A DNA stretch of 64,000 nt from Scolanthus callimorphus (Eukaryota; Cnidaria; Anthozoa; Actiniaria; Edwardsiidae). This document shows positions 1 through 10,049 of the stretch, piece by piece; the first letter of the stretch is position 1; each line of letters opens with the position of its first letter. The DNA is taken from assembly GCA_033964015.1 (NCBI GenBank), contig CM066922.1, positions 22,864,507 through 22,928,506 of the forward strand, read 5' to 3'. The notes under the pieces are model-generated. The model was not told the origin of the DNA, ran no database searches, and saw nothing but the letters and a program-made list of their open reading frames with translations. The translations under genes and the position numbers were made by a program.

Positions 1-608
1 GAGAGAGCCCAATGTAGCGACATGAATGTTTTCAACGGAAGGTTCTTGTAAGTGTCTTCAAAATTCCCTATCAAGAGATCCCCATATTTATTTATTTCTT
101 CCTCTAGTTTGGCGGAAATACCAGCATCTCTTACTGTCCCAAGCATAAACACAATTCGAACCCGCGTACTTTCTTCGCGCCCCCAAGTTTTCCTGATGGC
201 TGAGCGAGCTTCAAAGTTTCTCGGTGCAGAAGTCACTAAAAACAGCAAAAATATCCCTTCTACTGCTTCGAGGGCAATGAAAGTTGGTGTCACAACCGGC
301 CGAAGATTGTCTATACTTGCGAATGGTAGAGGTTCCGGGTTGAAAATAATCGAGTTCGTGATCCAGAATGCAAGTGTCAAGCAAATTATGAGAAGCCCAA
401 TGAACTTGGTACCTCGTCTTCGAAGCCCAATGATCTTGGTGCCTCGTCTTCGAATATAGCTATCCAAACTCATCGTCTGTTTGCTGTTTTTCTTTTTCGA
501 CTTCGACGGGTTGTTCGACGTCTGAAAGACTGAGCTGAAACACTGTGTCATGCAACGGCTTGTTTTCTTCACATCAACTTCTCTTGTGGTTTGTGACGTC
601 GCAGTCAT
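1..608 (-). CDS. beta-1,3-galactosyltransferase-like protein (GT31), 5' part only, cut by the window edge
   Basis: The reverse strand is open from an ATG at 606-608 to base 1 (about 202 codons) and closely matches the N-terminal half of the full gene at 8943-10049. It shows a basic cytoplasmic tail, one membrane anchor (LIICLTLAFWITNSIIF, about residues 73-89), then the GT31 start: FLVTSAPRNFEAR, the IRKTWGRE motif (IRETWG in the family) and FMLGTVRDAG, ending near KTFMSLHWAL just before where the DxD motif would follow. GT31 enzymes are type II Golgi proteins that transfer galactose or N-acetylglucosamine from UDP-sugar in beta-1,3 linkage. No intron is seen. Unlike the other copy it has a 10-residue tandem duplication (RRRGTKIIGL, RRRGTKFIGL) just before the anchor. 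A later in-frame start (at 471-473, MSLDSY) aligns better with the start region of the paralogue. The acceptor sugar cannot be predicted. Confidence 0.85.
   Translation of the reverse strand, partial: MTATSQTTREVDVKKTSRCMTQCFSSVFQTSNNPSKSKKKNSKQTMSLDSYIRRRGTKIIGLRRRGTKFIGLLIICLTLAFWITNSIIFNPEPLPFASIDNLRPVVTPTFIALEAVEGIFLLFLVTSAPRNFEARSAIRKTWGREESTRVRIVFMLGTVRDAGISAKLEEEINKYGDLLIGNFEDTYKNLPLKTFMSLHWAL
392..451 (-). repeat. 30-bp in-frame tandem duplication in the GT31 gene
   Basis: Two 30-bp units (392-421 and 422-451) differ at two or three bases and encode the repeated stretch RRRGTK(I/F)IGL. The paralogue at 8.9-10 kb has a single copy (RRRGTRIIGF). The duplication keeps the frame and lengthens the basic stretch next to the membrane anchor. 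Confidence 0.85.
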
Positions 609-644
609 TAAAAACTCAGACAAGCAAATATACGTTCTCCCATT

Positions 645-800
645 TTTGCCCCATGTAAGGTAATCCAAGCAGATCATGTATTCCGGATTCCAGCCCTAGG
701 ATTCCGGATTCCAACCTACTGGATTCCGGATTCCATACCAGTGGATTCCGGATTCCATAACTCTCAAAGAATCCGGATTCCAATATTTCTTTATCTGAAT
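645..800. repeat. GGATTCCGGATTCC-cored interspersed element, copy 1
   Basis: The motif GGATTCCGGATTCC occurs about five times, spaced about 30 bp apart. The left edge CCCCATGTAAGGTAATCC (650-667) is the reverse complement of the right edge of a second copy at 6045-6185, so the two copies lie in opposite orientation about 5.4 kb apart. Confidence 0.7.
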
Positions 801-962
801 AAATGTTTTAATAAACGAGATAGCAACAGTTTTTAACACTGCCAGGCTGATTTTGGCTGCTTTATCTCGGAGTAATCATTCAGATTTACAATAAATTAAA
901 TATATTTTCTGTTTACTTTTGACCGTAATTGTTCGCACCATATAAATATCATTGAATTACTA

Positions 963-1051
963 TTTTAACTGGTCCCCATTAGTGCAAATGTAAGGTGCTA
1001 CTCATTAGTATTCACTTGTTGGCTCTACTCGTGAAGGCCGGGCGCTTCTAC
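963..1051. mobile_element. 5' fragment of a TTTTAACTGGTCC-ended MITE
   Basis: This stretch is nearly identical to the first 90 bp of the complete MITE at 3887-4144, including its terminal TTTTAACTGGTCCCC. After GGGCGCTTCTAC the two sequences diverge abruptly, so the copy is truncated. Confidence 0.8.
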
Positions 1052-1218
1052 GTCCAGCTCCACCATTCTACAACTCTACAACACCGACTACAATCTGGAA
1101 TAATAAAATTCGTCGTCTTCATGGCTCCACTGGTTTCTGCCCTCCTTCACGTGGCACTCACTGTCTTTGTGGCTGTTGGTCTGAGTTTTGGGATTTTGAC
1201 GGTTTGCTGCCTAAGAGT

Positions 1219-1525
1219 TTACTGCGGTTTTCGTAATTCTGCGAACTCTCGCCATCGATTTCGAACCCTAAAACCGCCTTCTGGCTTCCGTCAATCAAAC
1301 TCCCGAGCCTTTTCGACGTTACTCTTTGTGCTTTTTGATTGGCCAGTGCCTAAGCAGTGCTAAAATGGCTTCCTGTCACGCCAGCAATGGTTACGTGCTG
1401 GCCAATCAAAAAGCACAAAGAGTAACGACGAAAAGACTCGGGAGTTTGATTGACGGAAGCCAGAAGGCTGTTTTACGGTTGGAAATCGATGGTGAGAGTT
1501 CGCAGAATTATGAAAACCGCAGTAA
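1219..1525. mobile_element. Fold-back MITE with arms of about 125 bp
   Basis: The left arm (1219-1345, TTACTGCGGTTTTCGTAATT start) and right arm (about 1400-1525) are reverse complements, joined by a loop of about 55 bp. A second copy lacking most of its right arm is at 42534-42728, and a related one is at 14693-14992. Apparent reading frames here are by-products of the palindrome. Confidence 0.85.
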
Positions 1526-1788
1526 CGAGTCCACCTACACGTGGGTAAATGTAATTCAACTGGGATGTTGCCAGAGCTTCTTACTTTCCATCGGAAGCTC
1601 GCCTATTATTTATTTTACTAAGGTTTGTGATACAGTATTGCTTTGCCGTTTCATGCAGTATACCATCTTAGCAGTAATTGTATAATTTGCCTCGCGTTGC
1701 TTAGTTCAGTTTTCAGTCGCTTGTCCTGTGTTCTCTTTATTTCGGTTCAGTCGAGGACATAGTGTCGGCAAATATCCGTTGTTTATGT

Positions 1789-2091
1789 CAGGGGCGTAGC
1801 CAGCACTTATGAGAGGGGGGGTTCCAAAATTCAAAAAATAAAAAACTCCACATAGATCGGACGTTTTTTGAGTTCTCGCCACAGGAAACCCAGCCAAAAA
1901 TATTGATCTCTGGAAAAAAACTAGCGTTTGAAGAAATTTGCTACATTTTATTGGAGCTTTTATTTGTTGTCTATTAAATATTTACAATTTTAGTAGTAAG
2001 TCGGTCCAGAACAGAGGCGAGGGGGGGTTCCGCTGCGGGAGAGGGGGGGTTCCGGAACCCCTGGAACCCCCCCCCCCTGGCTACGCCCCTG
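1789..2091. mobile_element. MITE with CAGGGGCGTAGCCAG terminal inverted repeats
   Basis: The ends CAGGGGCGTAGCCAG and CTGGCTACGCCCCTG are perfect inverted repeats. The element is flanked by TATGT on both sides (1784-1788 and 2092-2096), a 5-bp target duplication. Inside the ends lie G-rich and C-rich runs. A second, shorter copy is at 36953-37093. Confidence 0.85.
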
Positions 2092-2103
2092 TATGTTAAT
2101 TCT

Positions 2104-2335
2104 TAGACAAGCGATATGTCCACCGGTGAACCGAGCAAGGGGGCTGGATTATTTTCGTTAGTCTTAAAGTGTTAAATCCACCGGTGAAGCCAGCAGGAGG
2201 GCTGCTGTGATTTGGAGAAACCAGCAGACGGGGCTGCTGTGATTTGGAGACTATGTCCACTGGTGAAGCCAGCAGGGGGCTGGGAGTTAGTTCTGTTAAT
2301 TCCACCAGTGAAGCCAGCAGGGGGCTGGGATTTCG
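2104..2335. repeat. Degenerate tandem repeat with CCACCGGTGAAGCCAGCAGG core
   Basis: Four or five diverged units each carry a form of CCACCGGTGAAGCCAGCAGG followed by GGGCTG. Unit length is irregular (about 40-60 bp). Reading frames over it have no recognisable homology. Confidence 0.7.
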
Positions 2336-2384
2336 GAATATATTCCATCTGTCTTTCGCATACGTTTATACTTTATTGCTGGGT

Positions 2385-2665
2385 CTGTCACACGAGTCAT
2401 GCATGTATGTGTGAATGCGCATGGTGTGACATCGGGTCACGCATGTTTTATACTGGGTCTGTCACACAAGTCTTGCATGTATATGTGTCTGAATGCGCAT
2501 GGCGTGACATCGGGCCACGCGTGTTTTATACTGGGTGAATGCGCATGGCGTGACATTGGGTCACGCGTGTTTTATTCTGGATCTGTCACACAAGTCTTGC
2601 ATGTATGTGTGTGAATGCGCATGGCGTGACATCGGGTCACGCGTGTTATACTGGGTCTGTCACTG
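2385..2665. repeat. Minisatellite, unit about 60-75 bp
   Basis: Four units contain GCATGTATGTGTGTGAATGC, then GCATGGCGTGACATCGGGTC and ACGCGTGTTTTATACTGG. One unit is shortened. The repetitive frames produced are not considered genes. Confidence 0.8.
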
Positions 2666-2965
2666 TACTTTGTAATTTTTTCGTCGACCCTGGGGGAGTC
2701 TGCTCTTGGCTCTTACATCACCCGGGACTTGTTCCGGGCCTGGGGTCGACGGTCGGCTGGAGCTATTCTCGGTTTTCATGTGACGTCATCAAAAAGCTAA
2801 CTTCTAAACCAAGAGACCTACAGATATTTCTTTTCTGTGACGAATATAACTCTATTCAAGGATATGTCACACGAAATTTCGGCACCTTCTGCCAAGTAGT
2901 TCTCGAGATATCGCCAAAGCTATTTATGTCACGCAACACCAGTCACGTATTTTGAGAAAAATATA

Positions 2966-3886
2966 TATAATGAAAGGTCGACGAACAGCTTAAACGATGA
3001 TTATTTAATACGATATTTCAATCGGCCATTACCGATCTTCTTCAGGTTTTGAATGGAGATATTTACATTGCATGCTGGATATAAATAAAATAACGGTCAC
3101 ATTTTAAAAAAAAGAAAAATACATATGATACGGTGCTTGAGAAGTGACAGATAAAAGATAAAATAATATCAAACAAAACTAAGGATTAATTACAGCTAAA
3201 ATTAACAAAACTTTCATCTCTTATGTTAAGACCATTAGGAGTTAGAGTTCGAGCTCTGTTGATGAGAAAAGCTTCTCTGGCTTTGCGTATAGAGTCGCGG
3301 TTAGATTTAAGTTTTTCTAAAGGGATTAAAAGCATGTCAGAGGCAATGTGGTTAGCTGTATTATGGAAGTGGAGGGCAGCGGTAGTAGGAGTAGATTGAC
3401 TGTCAGAATCTAAAGTGCGTCGGTGTTCATTAAACCGTTCACGAAGTTGACGTTTTGTTTCGCCTATATATTGTAGGTGGCAGCGTTTACACTCAATCAT
3501 GTATATTACATTATTAGTTTTGCAGGTTATTCTAGAAGTTATGTTTCGGGTTTCGTTAGTGGCGTTAAAAGAATAGGACGTTATGCCATCTGCGATATAT
3601 TTACAAGTATTACAGTTATCACCGCAACGGTACGAGCCAGTAGGGAAGTTGTTTATGAAAGGTTTAGTAAGCTCAGCTTTAACAAGAAGGTCTCGAAGGT
3701 TAGGGCTTCTGCGAAAGGCAATTAAAGGAGGATCAGGGAAAGCTTCTTTGCAACGGTCAGAGGTATGGAGAATTCTAAAATACTTGCGTATTTTGAACTT
3801 GCCGTATTTCACTCGATTTGCACCGTTCTTACCTTTTTGGCAAGTCAGTATGTTATAAAAGTTTGTATTTTACCATTCTGATACTA
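2966..3886 (-). mobile_element. Penelope-like element (PLE), 3' portion with GIY-YIG endonuclease
   Basis: A 3'-terminal piece of a Penelope-like retroelement on the minus strand. The coding remnant (3186 to about 3880) holds the GIY-YIG endonuclease. Downstream, 2966-3180 is AT-rich and includes, on the minus strand near 3011-3045, CTGAAGA, a short hairpin (AUCGG/CCGAU) and GAAA. These resemble the conserved boxes of the hammerhead ribozymes known from PLE terminal repeats. The reverse transcriptase is absent: the right end abuts the MITE at 3887. Confidence 0.7.
3186..3880 (-). pseudogene. PLE GIY-YIG endonuclease domain (5'-truncated)
   Basis: The minus-strand frame is open from the MITE junction near 3880 to a stop at 3186 (clearest part about 208 aa). 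It shows the linker typical after a PLE reverse transcriptase (PDPPLIAFRRSPNLRDLLVK), a Cys cluster (CGDNCNTCKYI), then the GIY-YIG core NVIYMIECKRC...LQYIGETKRQLRERFNEHR. The catalytic Tyr, Gly and Arg positions are present. PLEs use this nuclease to nick target DNA for reverse transcription. Without its polymerase this copy cannot be autonomous. The frame has no interruption, so the insertion may be fairly young. Confidence 0.85.
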
Positions 3887-4144
3887 TTTTAACTGGTCCC
3901 CATTAGTGCAAATGTAAGGTGCTACTCATTAGTATTCACTTGTTGGCTCTACTCGTGAAGGCCGGGCGCTTCTACCGTCCTGCTAATTTATTTTGTGTTT
4001 TTCATCTCGTTGTGCTCCTGGGGCCTGGCGGTGCCTTTTCGCTGTTCCCACCCACCCTCCCCCAGTTTCGTTTCCACGCAATCACTAGGCTCGCCAGGTC
4101 TCCTTCCCATAACTTAACATTAGCACAATGAGACCAGTTAAAAA
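3887..4144. mobile_element. MITE with TTTTAACTGGTCYCATTAG terminal inverted repeats
   Basis: The left end TTTTAACTGGTCCCCATTAG and right end GCACAATGAGACCAGTTAAA are imperfect inverted repeats of about 20 bp. About 258 bp, non-coding. Relatives are at 963-1051 (truncated) and 41151-41413 (complete). Confidence 0.85.
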
Positions 4145-4174
4145 AGGTTACTATAACAACTGCAGTATACGAAA

Positions 4175-5366
4175 CAGGCCCGGCCAGGGGGTTCTACAAT
4201 TCCCGGATACCCGATATTTTTTTCTCTAAGATATAACCAAAATGAGTCTATTTCGGAAGACTCATTTTAATATACCTCGCTGCACGATTTTTACTTTGTC
4301 CGCGAGACGATTATAGAGGCCGTCCCAGGCTGCGCTGCAGTCAAAATAATGGTAAGACCAGCGTCCGGCAAATTTGGACTGCAGTCGCCAAATTTACAGG
4401 GACCGGAGGATTTTGAGATACATGGTCAAAGTGAAGTGATCTCCCCTCTAAAAGGAAAAAAACTAACGTGATCTCCCTAATAGCTGTAAGTTCTCTTTTG
4501 TTGACTTCTGTTGCGCGCGAAGCGCGCCCTGATTTTGACAAACGCAATTTCATCAAGCCCTAGAGAAAAAGTAGATGAACATTCTATTTGTTGTGTAAAC
4601 AAAGCCCGCAAATGACGAATTTATCATTCTTGATGTGCGTGGCGGTCCAAATGACGAATCTCTATCCTCGTAACGCCGAACTCACGCTTACCTTATAATA
4701 AGACGCCATCTTTCGAACTGAGACTGCTCCGAGGCCTATTACTGCAGGGCTTTTTTGGGGGGGATAGGGGAGTTTGTTTCTCCTGGCCAAGATACACGTT
4801 CTTGTAATGAGGATTTTTTTGAATTAATTGAATTGCATGAGTTCTCAAAAACCATGTAGTGCATATTATGCGATTCCTTTGCGCGCGAAGCGCCCCGAAA
4901 TTTTTTGCGTATTCAGTTGAGAGAACTAAACTTATGAAAAGCGCAAAAATATAGCAATAACTCCTTTGAAAATTTATTGAACGGTCCCTTATGAATTTGG
5001 CGCAAAATTAAGCTCATTAGTTACCCAGGGAGATTTCCCTTGTGGTCCTTTTTAAGTCAGGGGGCGCAAACTTATTAACACTTTCCATCTCCGCCAAGTT
5101 ATTCACTACTCATGACGACAAACGGATGGTGATCGAGTCTACGTAATCTGCGCAATAGTGGGATTCAGTTCATTCTATGATAATGGGCATGTAACTACTC
5201 GGACTTCAGCTTCTATTCTTTTATCAATTGCTACGAGCAAATGGAAAAAATAGCACAATTACTTTTGGACAAGATACCAAATACCGCCAAAAAGAAACCA
5301 AAATACCAAATACCTGAAATAGAATGACCGTGATACTAATATACCTAAAACCCCTGGCCGGGCCTG
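4175..5366. mobile_element. Non-autonomous TIR element of about 1.2 kb
   Basis: The left end CAGGCCCGGCCAGGGGGTT and right end AACCCCTGGCCGGGCCTG are inverted repeats of about 18 bp. No transposase-like frame was recognised in the interior, which includes GC-rich runs such as GCGCGCGAAGCGC near 4515 and 4882. Confidence 0.7.
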
Positions 5367-6044
5367 ACGAAAGCATAACCTAATGCCGAAAAAATTATGT
5401 CCAGTGATGTTTACCTCAAAAACATTACTTCGTTTCAAAAACAGCTTCTCTCGAGCTGTTATAGCCTGCGTAGCGGCTCTAAAAGGGAAGGGGGGGAGTC
5501 GGACCGAGCGAAAACCGGAAATTGTGCGGGCCGCAAGGGGTTGCCATCTTAATCTTCATGATAACTGAGTAAGACTGGTTACACGAACACATGCTAACAC
5601 CTTGATTTGGGGCACGCCCCCAAAACATTCTCAGTCATTTCGAATAATAACTTGAACAGGAACTACAACATGCATAGCATGGGGAAGCAAACATAAAAAG
5701 TGAATTCAGCTAAAACTAAACCAAATGACGAAAAATAGCACATACTAAAAAAATAAATGAATCAAAAAATAAATTGACATTACGATTACAGGTCGTTATG
5801 GGAAGGAGAGGTTATTACTGACAGGCATCATGGGAAGGGCGAAGAAAATAACGCGCCTGGCAGATTACGTTTTCAAAATGGAGGAAATTAATTTATGCAA
5901 GGATATGAAGCAAGAAAAACGAGCTATTTACAAGGCGATTCTGGCAGTCAGAAAGCTTACGAATTCGTCAAAATGGACTGACTATCTTTTCCTCACAACT
6001 CATGTGAAGAAATGCCCTACTTTTAAAAATAAAGGAAATAACAC
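5367..6044. other. Gene-free interval
   Basis: No coding region is supported. Short open frames at 5383-5568 and 5830-6132 have no recognisable domain. Confidence 0.5.
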
Positions 6045-6185
6045 TTGGATTCCGGATTCTCAAGGCCTTTGGATTCTGGATTCCTGCTATCTATATGGAT
6101 TCAGATTCCATTCTACGGATTCCGGATTCTAAAGCTAACAAAAGGTTGGACTCCGGATTCTGGATTACCTTACATGGGGGGACCC
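6045..6185. repeat. GGATTCCGGATTCC-cored element, copy 2 (inverted relative to copy 1)
   Basis: Diverged GGATTCCGGATTC units end with GGATTACCTTACATGGGG (6162-6179), the reverse complement of the left edge of the copy at 645-800. Confidence 0.7.
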
Positions 6186-6374
6186 ATTTTCTCACTTTTC
6201 TCTCAAAAGAACGATACAAAATGAATTGGTAAACTGGTAGTGGCACTCATTACAGGGCTTGTATGTGCTCCTACCCTGGCTCGTATTTCGAGCGCGATCA
6301 GGTTCTGAATGGGACTTTCCCAGACTGGGATTGTTTGTCTGAGTCTCGTGATCTAATTTTAGAATCTGTGCGCA

Positions 6375-6503
6375 GCGCTATTGCTCTTTTCCCACGACGG
6401 TGCATGTAAGTGTCTGACATAAATGAGGCCCTGCATCGTGGCCGATATTTTTTCTTGTTGAAGAACTGTTGTAATTGCAACATTCAAAACTATACGAACA
6501 TGT
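6375..6503 (-). repeat. Duplicate of the GT31 gene 5' flank
   Basis: About 125 bp match 10137-10257 at roughly 93% by eye, including GCTCTTTTCCCACGACGG and GTAATTGCAACATTCAAAAC. The match covers the sequence just upstream of the intact GT31 gene but no coding sequence follows, so this is a stranded piece of a third duplication. Confidence 0.8.
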
Positions 6504-7072
6504 AGCCTCCTCCATGGATGTAATTGCAGCCGCGCAGGGTTTTGGCCCAGACGGCCAAAACCCGAGGAGGCATTATAGAAGACCCCGCGTGAAGAGAGTA
6601 TATAAGGGTTAAACAAGAAAAAATGTCGATTCGTTGGAGCACGGGCCGCAAATTGCTGAAATTGCTGAAAAGTCCACAAAGCATCTCTGGGTAATTTTGC
6701 CAATCACTAGCAAGTGATTGGCTGAACTTCACAAAAGGTCGAGAATGACGCAAATGGTCGCAAATGAATGGCTAAATTCACAAAAGATCGAGAGTGCGTG
6801 ACTGAATGACTCAAATGGTCGAGCGTTTGAAAGTGCTGTTTATTTACCAATTTAATTCTAAATCCACCAGAACTAGAAATAGTCTCACTAGTGCTGCCCC
6901 CGAAAGTGAACTCAGATACACATACTCGTTGCAACAGTATCTTTCAGTCGTGACGAAAGTGGCGAAGGATGTGAAAGACAACATCAACACTTCATAGAAA
7001 ACTTATTTAGGACACCGTGGCAAAACGAAATGAAGAAATTGAAAACCATGACAACTGTGAACACAAGAGACC

Positions 7073-7202
7073 TTAAAGGCCCATCATCAACCGGGAGCCT
7101 TTGCGTCCCGTTTTCTTTTGTTTTCAAATTGATCCATTGTTTTTCGGGTGCTCTGATTGGATAAGAGTCCGCAAATGCTCTCGGTTGGTGATGGGCCCTT
7201 AA
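7073..7202. mobile_element. Short MITE, AAAGGCCCATCATCAACCG ends
   Basis: Terminal inverted repeats TTAAAGGCCCATCATCAACC and GGTTGGTGATGGGCCCTTAA enclose a TTTTCGGGTGCTCTGATT core. A partial copy is at 14590-14695. Confidence 0.8.
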
Positions 7203-7453
7203 AGGGGCAGTCGCACGCTTAATATTTGTCCACCGTGGACATAAAATAAGTAAAATTGTATCCGTGAAAACACATGTACATTTGCCCGTCGTAATCAAAA
7301 TAGTCCTCCAGATTAATAGAAAAACCTTTCAAGTGTTAGACAAATGCAATTCTAGGTTGTTTTGACCTGTTATCAAGACGATGGAATTGGATTGCGATTT
7401 GAGCTATTTTCTTTTCAGAGAAGTGGTCAGCAAGCGTGCGAGAGCCCCTTTAA
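7199..7453. mobile_element. MITE with TTAAAGGGGC...GCACGCTT ends
   Basis: About 255 bp with ends TTAAAGGGGCAGTCGCACGC and GCGTGCGAGAGCCCCTTTAA. It abuts the preceding MITE. An inverted copy of the same family is at 45440-45676. Confidence 0.8.
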
Positions 7454-7743
7454 GCAGCGGCGACGGCAGCGAGCACGAGACGTATCACTGAAATTCGTCT
7501 ACTCAATTGTTCATTATTTCTCAATATTCAGCAACAGTTTGGAATTCATCATTGTATTTCAACTTTGATAGCAGCAAATTGACATCCAACTGTAATCATA
7601 TCAAACAAATTTATGACAAACCTGTAGCCGCACTCACGTTCTCCTTAGACCGTAAAACCTAGCAGTTTCACGTCCTAGTTCTGTTGAAATGAAATGCATT
7701 TGATTTCATACATTTGCACGTGCGCACATTGTACTCTGTAATC

Positions 7744-8650
7744 ATGCACCAGTCAATTGTAACCACCACCCCCAACCTCGGGGGAGGGTCAGGTTTTGGT
7801 CCCGACTACACGGGGGATATTCTTGTCATGGACCCCCACCCCTGAGTGTGGGGGATTAGTTGGGGGATAGAACTTTCTTCAACTCTAAGCAGGAGCGCTG
7901 ACCACATACATGCCAAACGATTGATGTGATTTTCCGAAGAAATTTGAGGTCAATGCCTTTTATATCTTATGGTTGAACGCATTTTCGACCGAGTTATAAA
8001 TTCGAGAATTTTATCAACGACTTAGCTCAATTTTGCCACAAGCTCAGTGGAGATAGATTTTAACTTGTATGCCTGTATCAAAAGTTGAAGATATTTTGAC
8101 GTCACGATGCGCCCACCTAAATAGGTGCTTTCATAATTTCTCCCTAATAATTTTTGAAAGTGTTGTCTGTGTATACTCTCAAAATATACGATGCAGTGGC
8201 CCACTTGAAATGTCCGATCAAAAACGCCAAATGTCCGGCCAATTTTCCTGTAGAGGCAACCAGGAAAAAAGATTGAAGGGTTCTGATCAAGTAGAACAAT
8301 TATTTCCAGCTCTGTTTTCTTTGCGGCAGTATGCGGAAGTTGAGCTCAATCGTTATTGTCCAGTGTTGATCATGGTACCATGTTTGTTGTGTTAATTTAA
8401 CACCAACAACATTCCTCAGCTAGCAATAAATGGTTCTGCAGAGGATTCAAGTGAAAGGACTCGATATATATTGGCATAGTATAGTAGATCGAATCACTTA
8501 AATCCTTGCCCCACGGGGTGGGGAAATTTCCAACACATTTCGCCTCAGCTCAGGGGTGGGGAAAAAATCTAGTATTGCTCAGCTAAAATCCATGTTCCCA
8601 CCCTTCCCCGAGGTTGGGGGGGGGGGGGTGGTTACAATTGACTGGTGCAT
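7744..8650. mobile_element. Non-autonomous TIR element of about 0.9 kb
   Basis: The ends ATGCACCAGTCAATTGTAAC and GTTACAATTGACTGGTGCAT are perfect 20-bp inverted repeats and continue into a CCACC/GGTGG run. No transposase was recognised; interior frames look random. Confidence 0.85.
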
Positions 8651-8659
8651 ATCAAGTGT

Positions 8660-8942
8660 ATTGTTCTCTACCGTTGTCATCCTCGTTGCCGTCGTCGCAG
8701 CTTAAATAAGGTTTCTAGCGGAGAAGGAGACGGAGTCGCTAAGAGAGTCACTTAGTGTGAAAATCGTCATGACGGTTAGCGACGTAAGCGTAAACTGAGA
8801 CGCAAGAAAAAGGAAACCTTCCGTTCTGCTTCCTTGACGCTTACGTCTCCTTCTCTGTTCTTTCTGTTCTTTGATTTTCACATGAACGCAAGCGTCCTTA
8901 CGTCTCCGTCTCCTCTTATTTTACTTGTGAAAACTGCCGGCA
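8660..8942. repeat. Palindromic sequence at the 3' end of the GT31 gene
   Basis: Internal inverted repeats involve GACGTAAGCG / CGCTTACGTC and GGAAACCTT / AAGGTTTC. Probably a fold-back element. It begins immediately downstream of the GT31 stop codon and may form part of its 3' UTR. Confidence 0.5.
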
Positions 8943-10049
8943 TTAGGAGTTACACCATGTGCAACCTTTCAAGAAAAAACTGCATGCTGCAGTAGCCAAA
9001 AATATAAAAAGTAGAAGATATAAAAATACGAAAAGGAGCTTTGCCTTAAGTGTTCTAACATTCACGTCACAATGCGGGTGGAAAGACAAACCCGAATGTA
9101 AAATGCGGTGAATATGGGTTAATAACTCCGGCTTTAAATTGTCTCCGATTACTAAAGCCCTCCGTAGCGAGTCACTATCAGAGCAATTGATGTTGATTTC
9201 GTTCCAGAAGTTCGATTTTACCAAGATCATATTATCGGACAAATCAATAGGACGAATTCCTATTTCTCTAGCGAGAACTCCAAAGTAGGCGTCTTCCGCG
9301 GGAAAAAGGTTCCATTTGGGAATAACTTTGAACATTTCTAGTAAAACATCTCTTGTCACTATGTAGAATCCACCATAACAGTATGGCGGGTAGAACGCGT
9401 CTTTAAAGTCCTCGTATGAAACTGAGTATCGATGGAAGCGAAAACGAATCACGCTTGCTTGCGGACGCACTTTTCCCGCATAGAGCCGCGGTAATTTGAC
9501 ACCGTCGAGCCATTCCAATACTTTACTCACTTGAATATAAATATCGTCGTCTGTTTTTGCAAAATACTGCGCGCCAGTCGAAATAGCCCATTGCAGCGAC
9601 ATAAATGATTTCAACGGGAGGTTCTCGTAAGTGTCTTCAAAGTTCCCTATCAAGAGATCCCCATTTTCATTTATTTCCTCCTCAAGTTTGGCGGAAATAC
9701 CAGCATCTCTTACTGTCCCAAGCATGAACACAACTCGAATCCGCGTACTTTCTTCGCGCCCCCAAGTTTCCCTGATGGCTAAGCGAGCTCCAAAGTTTCT
9801 CGGTGCCGAAGTCACTAAAAGCAGCAAAAATATCCCTTCTTCTGCTTCGAAAGTTGGTGTTACAACCGGCCGAAGATTGTCTAGACTCGCGAATGGTAGG
9901 GGTGCCGGGTTGAAAATAATCGAGTTCGTGATCCAGAATCCAAGTGTCAAGCACATTATGAGAAACCCGATGATCCTGGTACCTCGTCTTCGAATATAGC
10001 TACTAGCCAAACTCATTGCTGTTCTTTTCGACATCGATTTGTTCGACAT
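8943..10049 (-). CDS. beta-1,3-galactosyltransferase-like protein (GT31), complete single-exon gene, 368 aa
   Basis: The start is placed at the first in-frame ATG (10047-10049, MSNKSMSKR); further upstream the frame stays open but has no ATG before a stop. Domains: basic cytoplasmic tail, membrane anchor about residues 26-46, stem, then a GT31 domain with IRETWGRE (about 92-99), the metal-binding DDD in KTDDDIYI (about 167-169), the YPPYCYGGFYI block (about 220-229) and EDAYFGVL (about 252-259), the family's conserved acidic motif. Expected role: Golgi transfer of a beta-1,3-linked sugar from a UDP donor to glycoproteins or glycolipids. Length fits B3GALT proteins. Unusual: a second hydrophobic segment at the C-terminus (KLLFVFLYLLLFIFLATAAC, about 337-356) ending in Cys-rich residues, not typical of these type II enzymes. 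The paralogue at 1-608 has the same orientation. Substrate specificity is not predictable. Confidence 0.93.
   Translation of the reverse strand: MSNKSMSKRTAMSLASSYIRRRGTRIIGFLIMCLTLGFWITNSIIFNPAPLPFASLDNLRPVVTPTFEAEEGIFLLLLVTSAPRNFGARLAIRETWGREESTRIRVVFMLGTVRDAGISAKLEEEINENGDLLIGNFEDTYENLPLKSFMSLQWAISTGAQYFAKTDDDIYIQVSKVLEWLDGVKLPRLYAGKVRPQASVIRFRFHRYSVSYEDFKDAFYPPYCYGGFYIVTRDVLLEMFKVIPKWNLFPAEDAYFGVLAREIGIRPIDLSDNMILVKSNFWNEININCSDSDSLRRALVIGDNLKPELLTHIHRILHSGLSFHPHCDVNVRTLKAKLLFVFLYLLLFIFLATAACSFFLKGCTWCNS

Noticed and set aside
52..459. Plus-strand open frame of 135 codons (and its twin at 9631-9999)
   Set aside because: Antisense shadow of the GT31 coding sequence; it is open only because of codon bias on the other strand.
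2212..2614. Overlapping plus-strand frames
   Set aside because: Generated by the minisatellites at 2104-2335 and 2385-2665.
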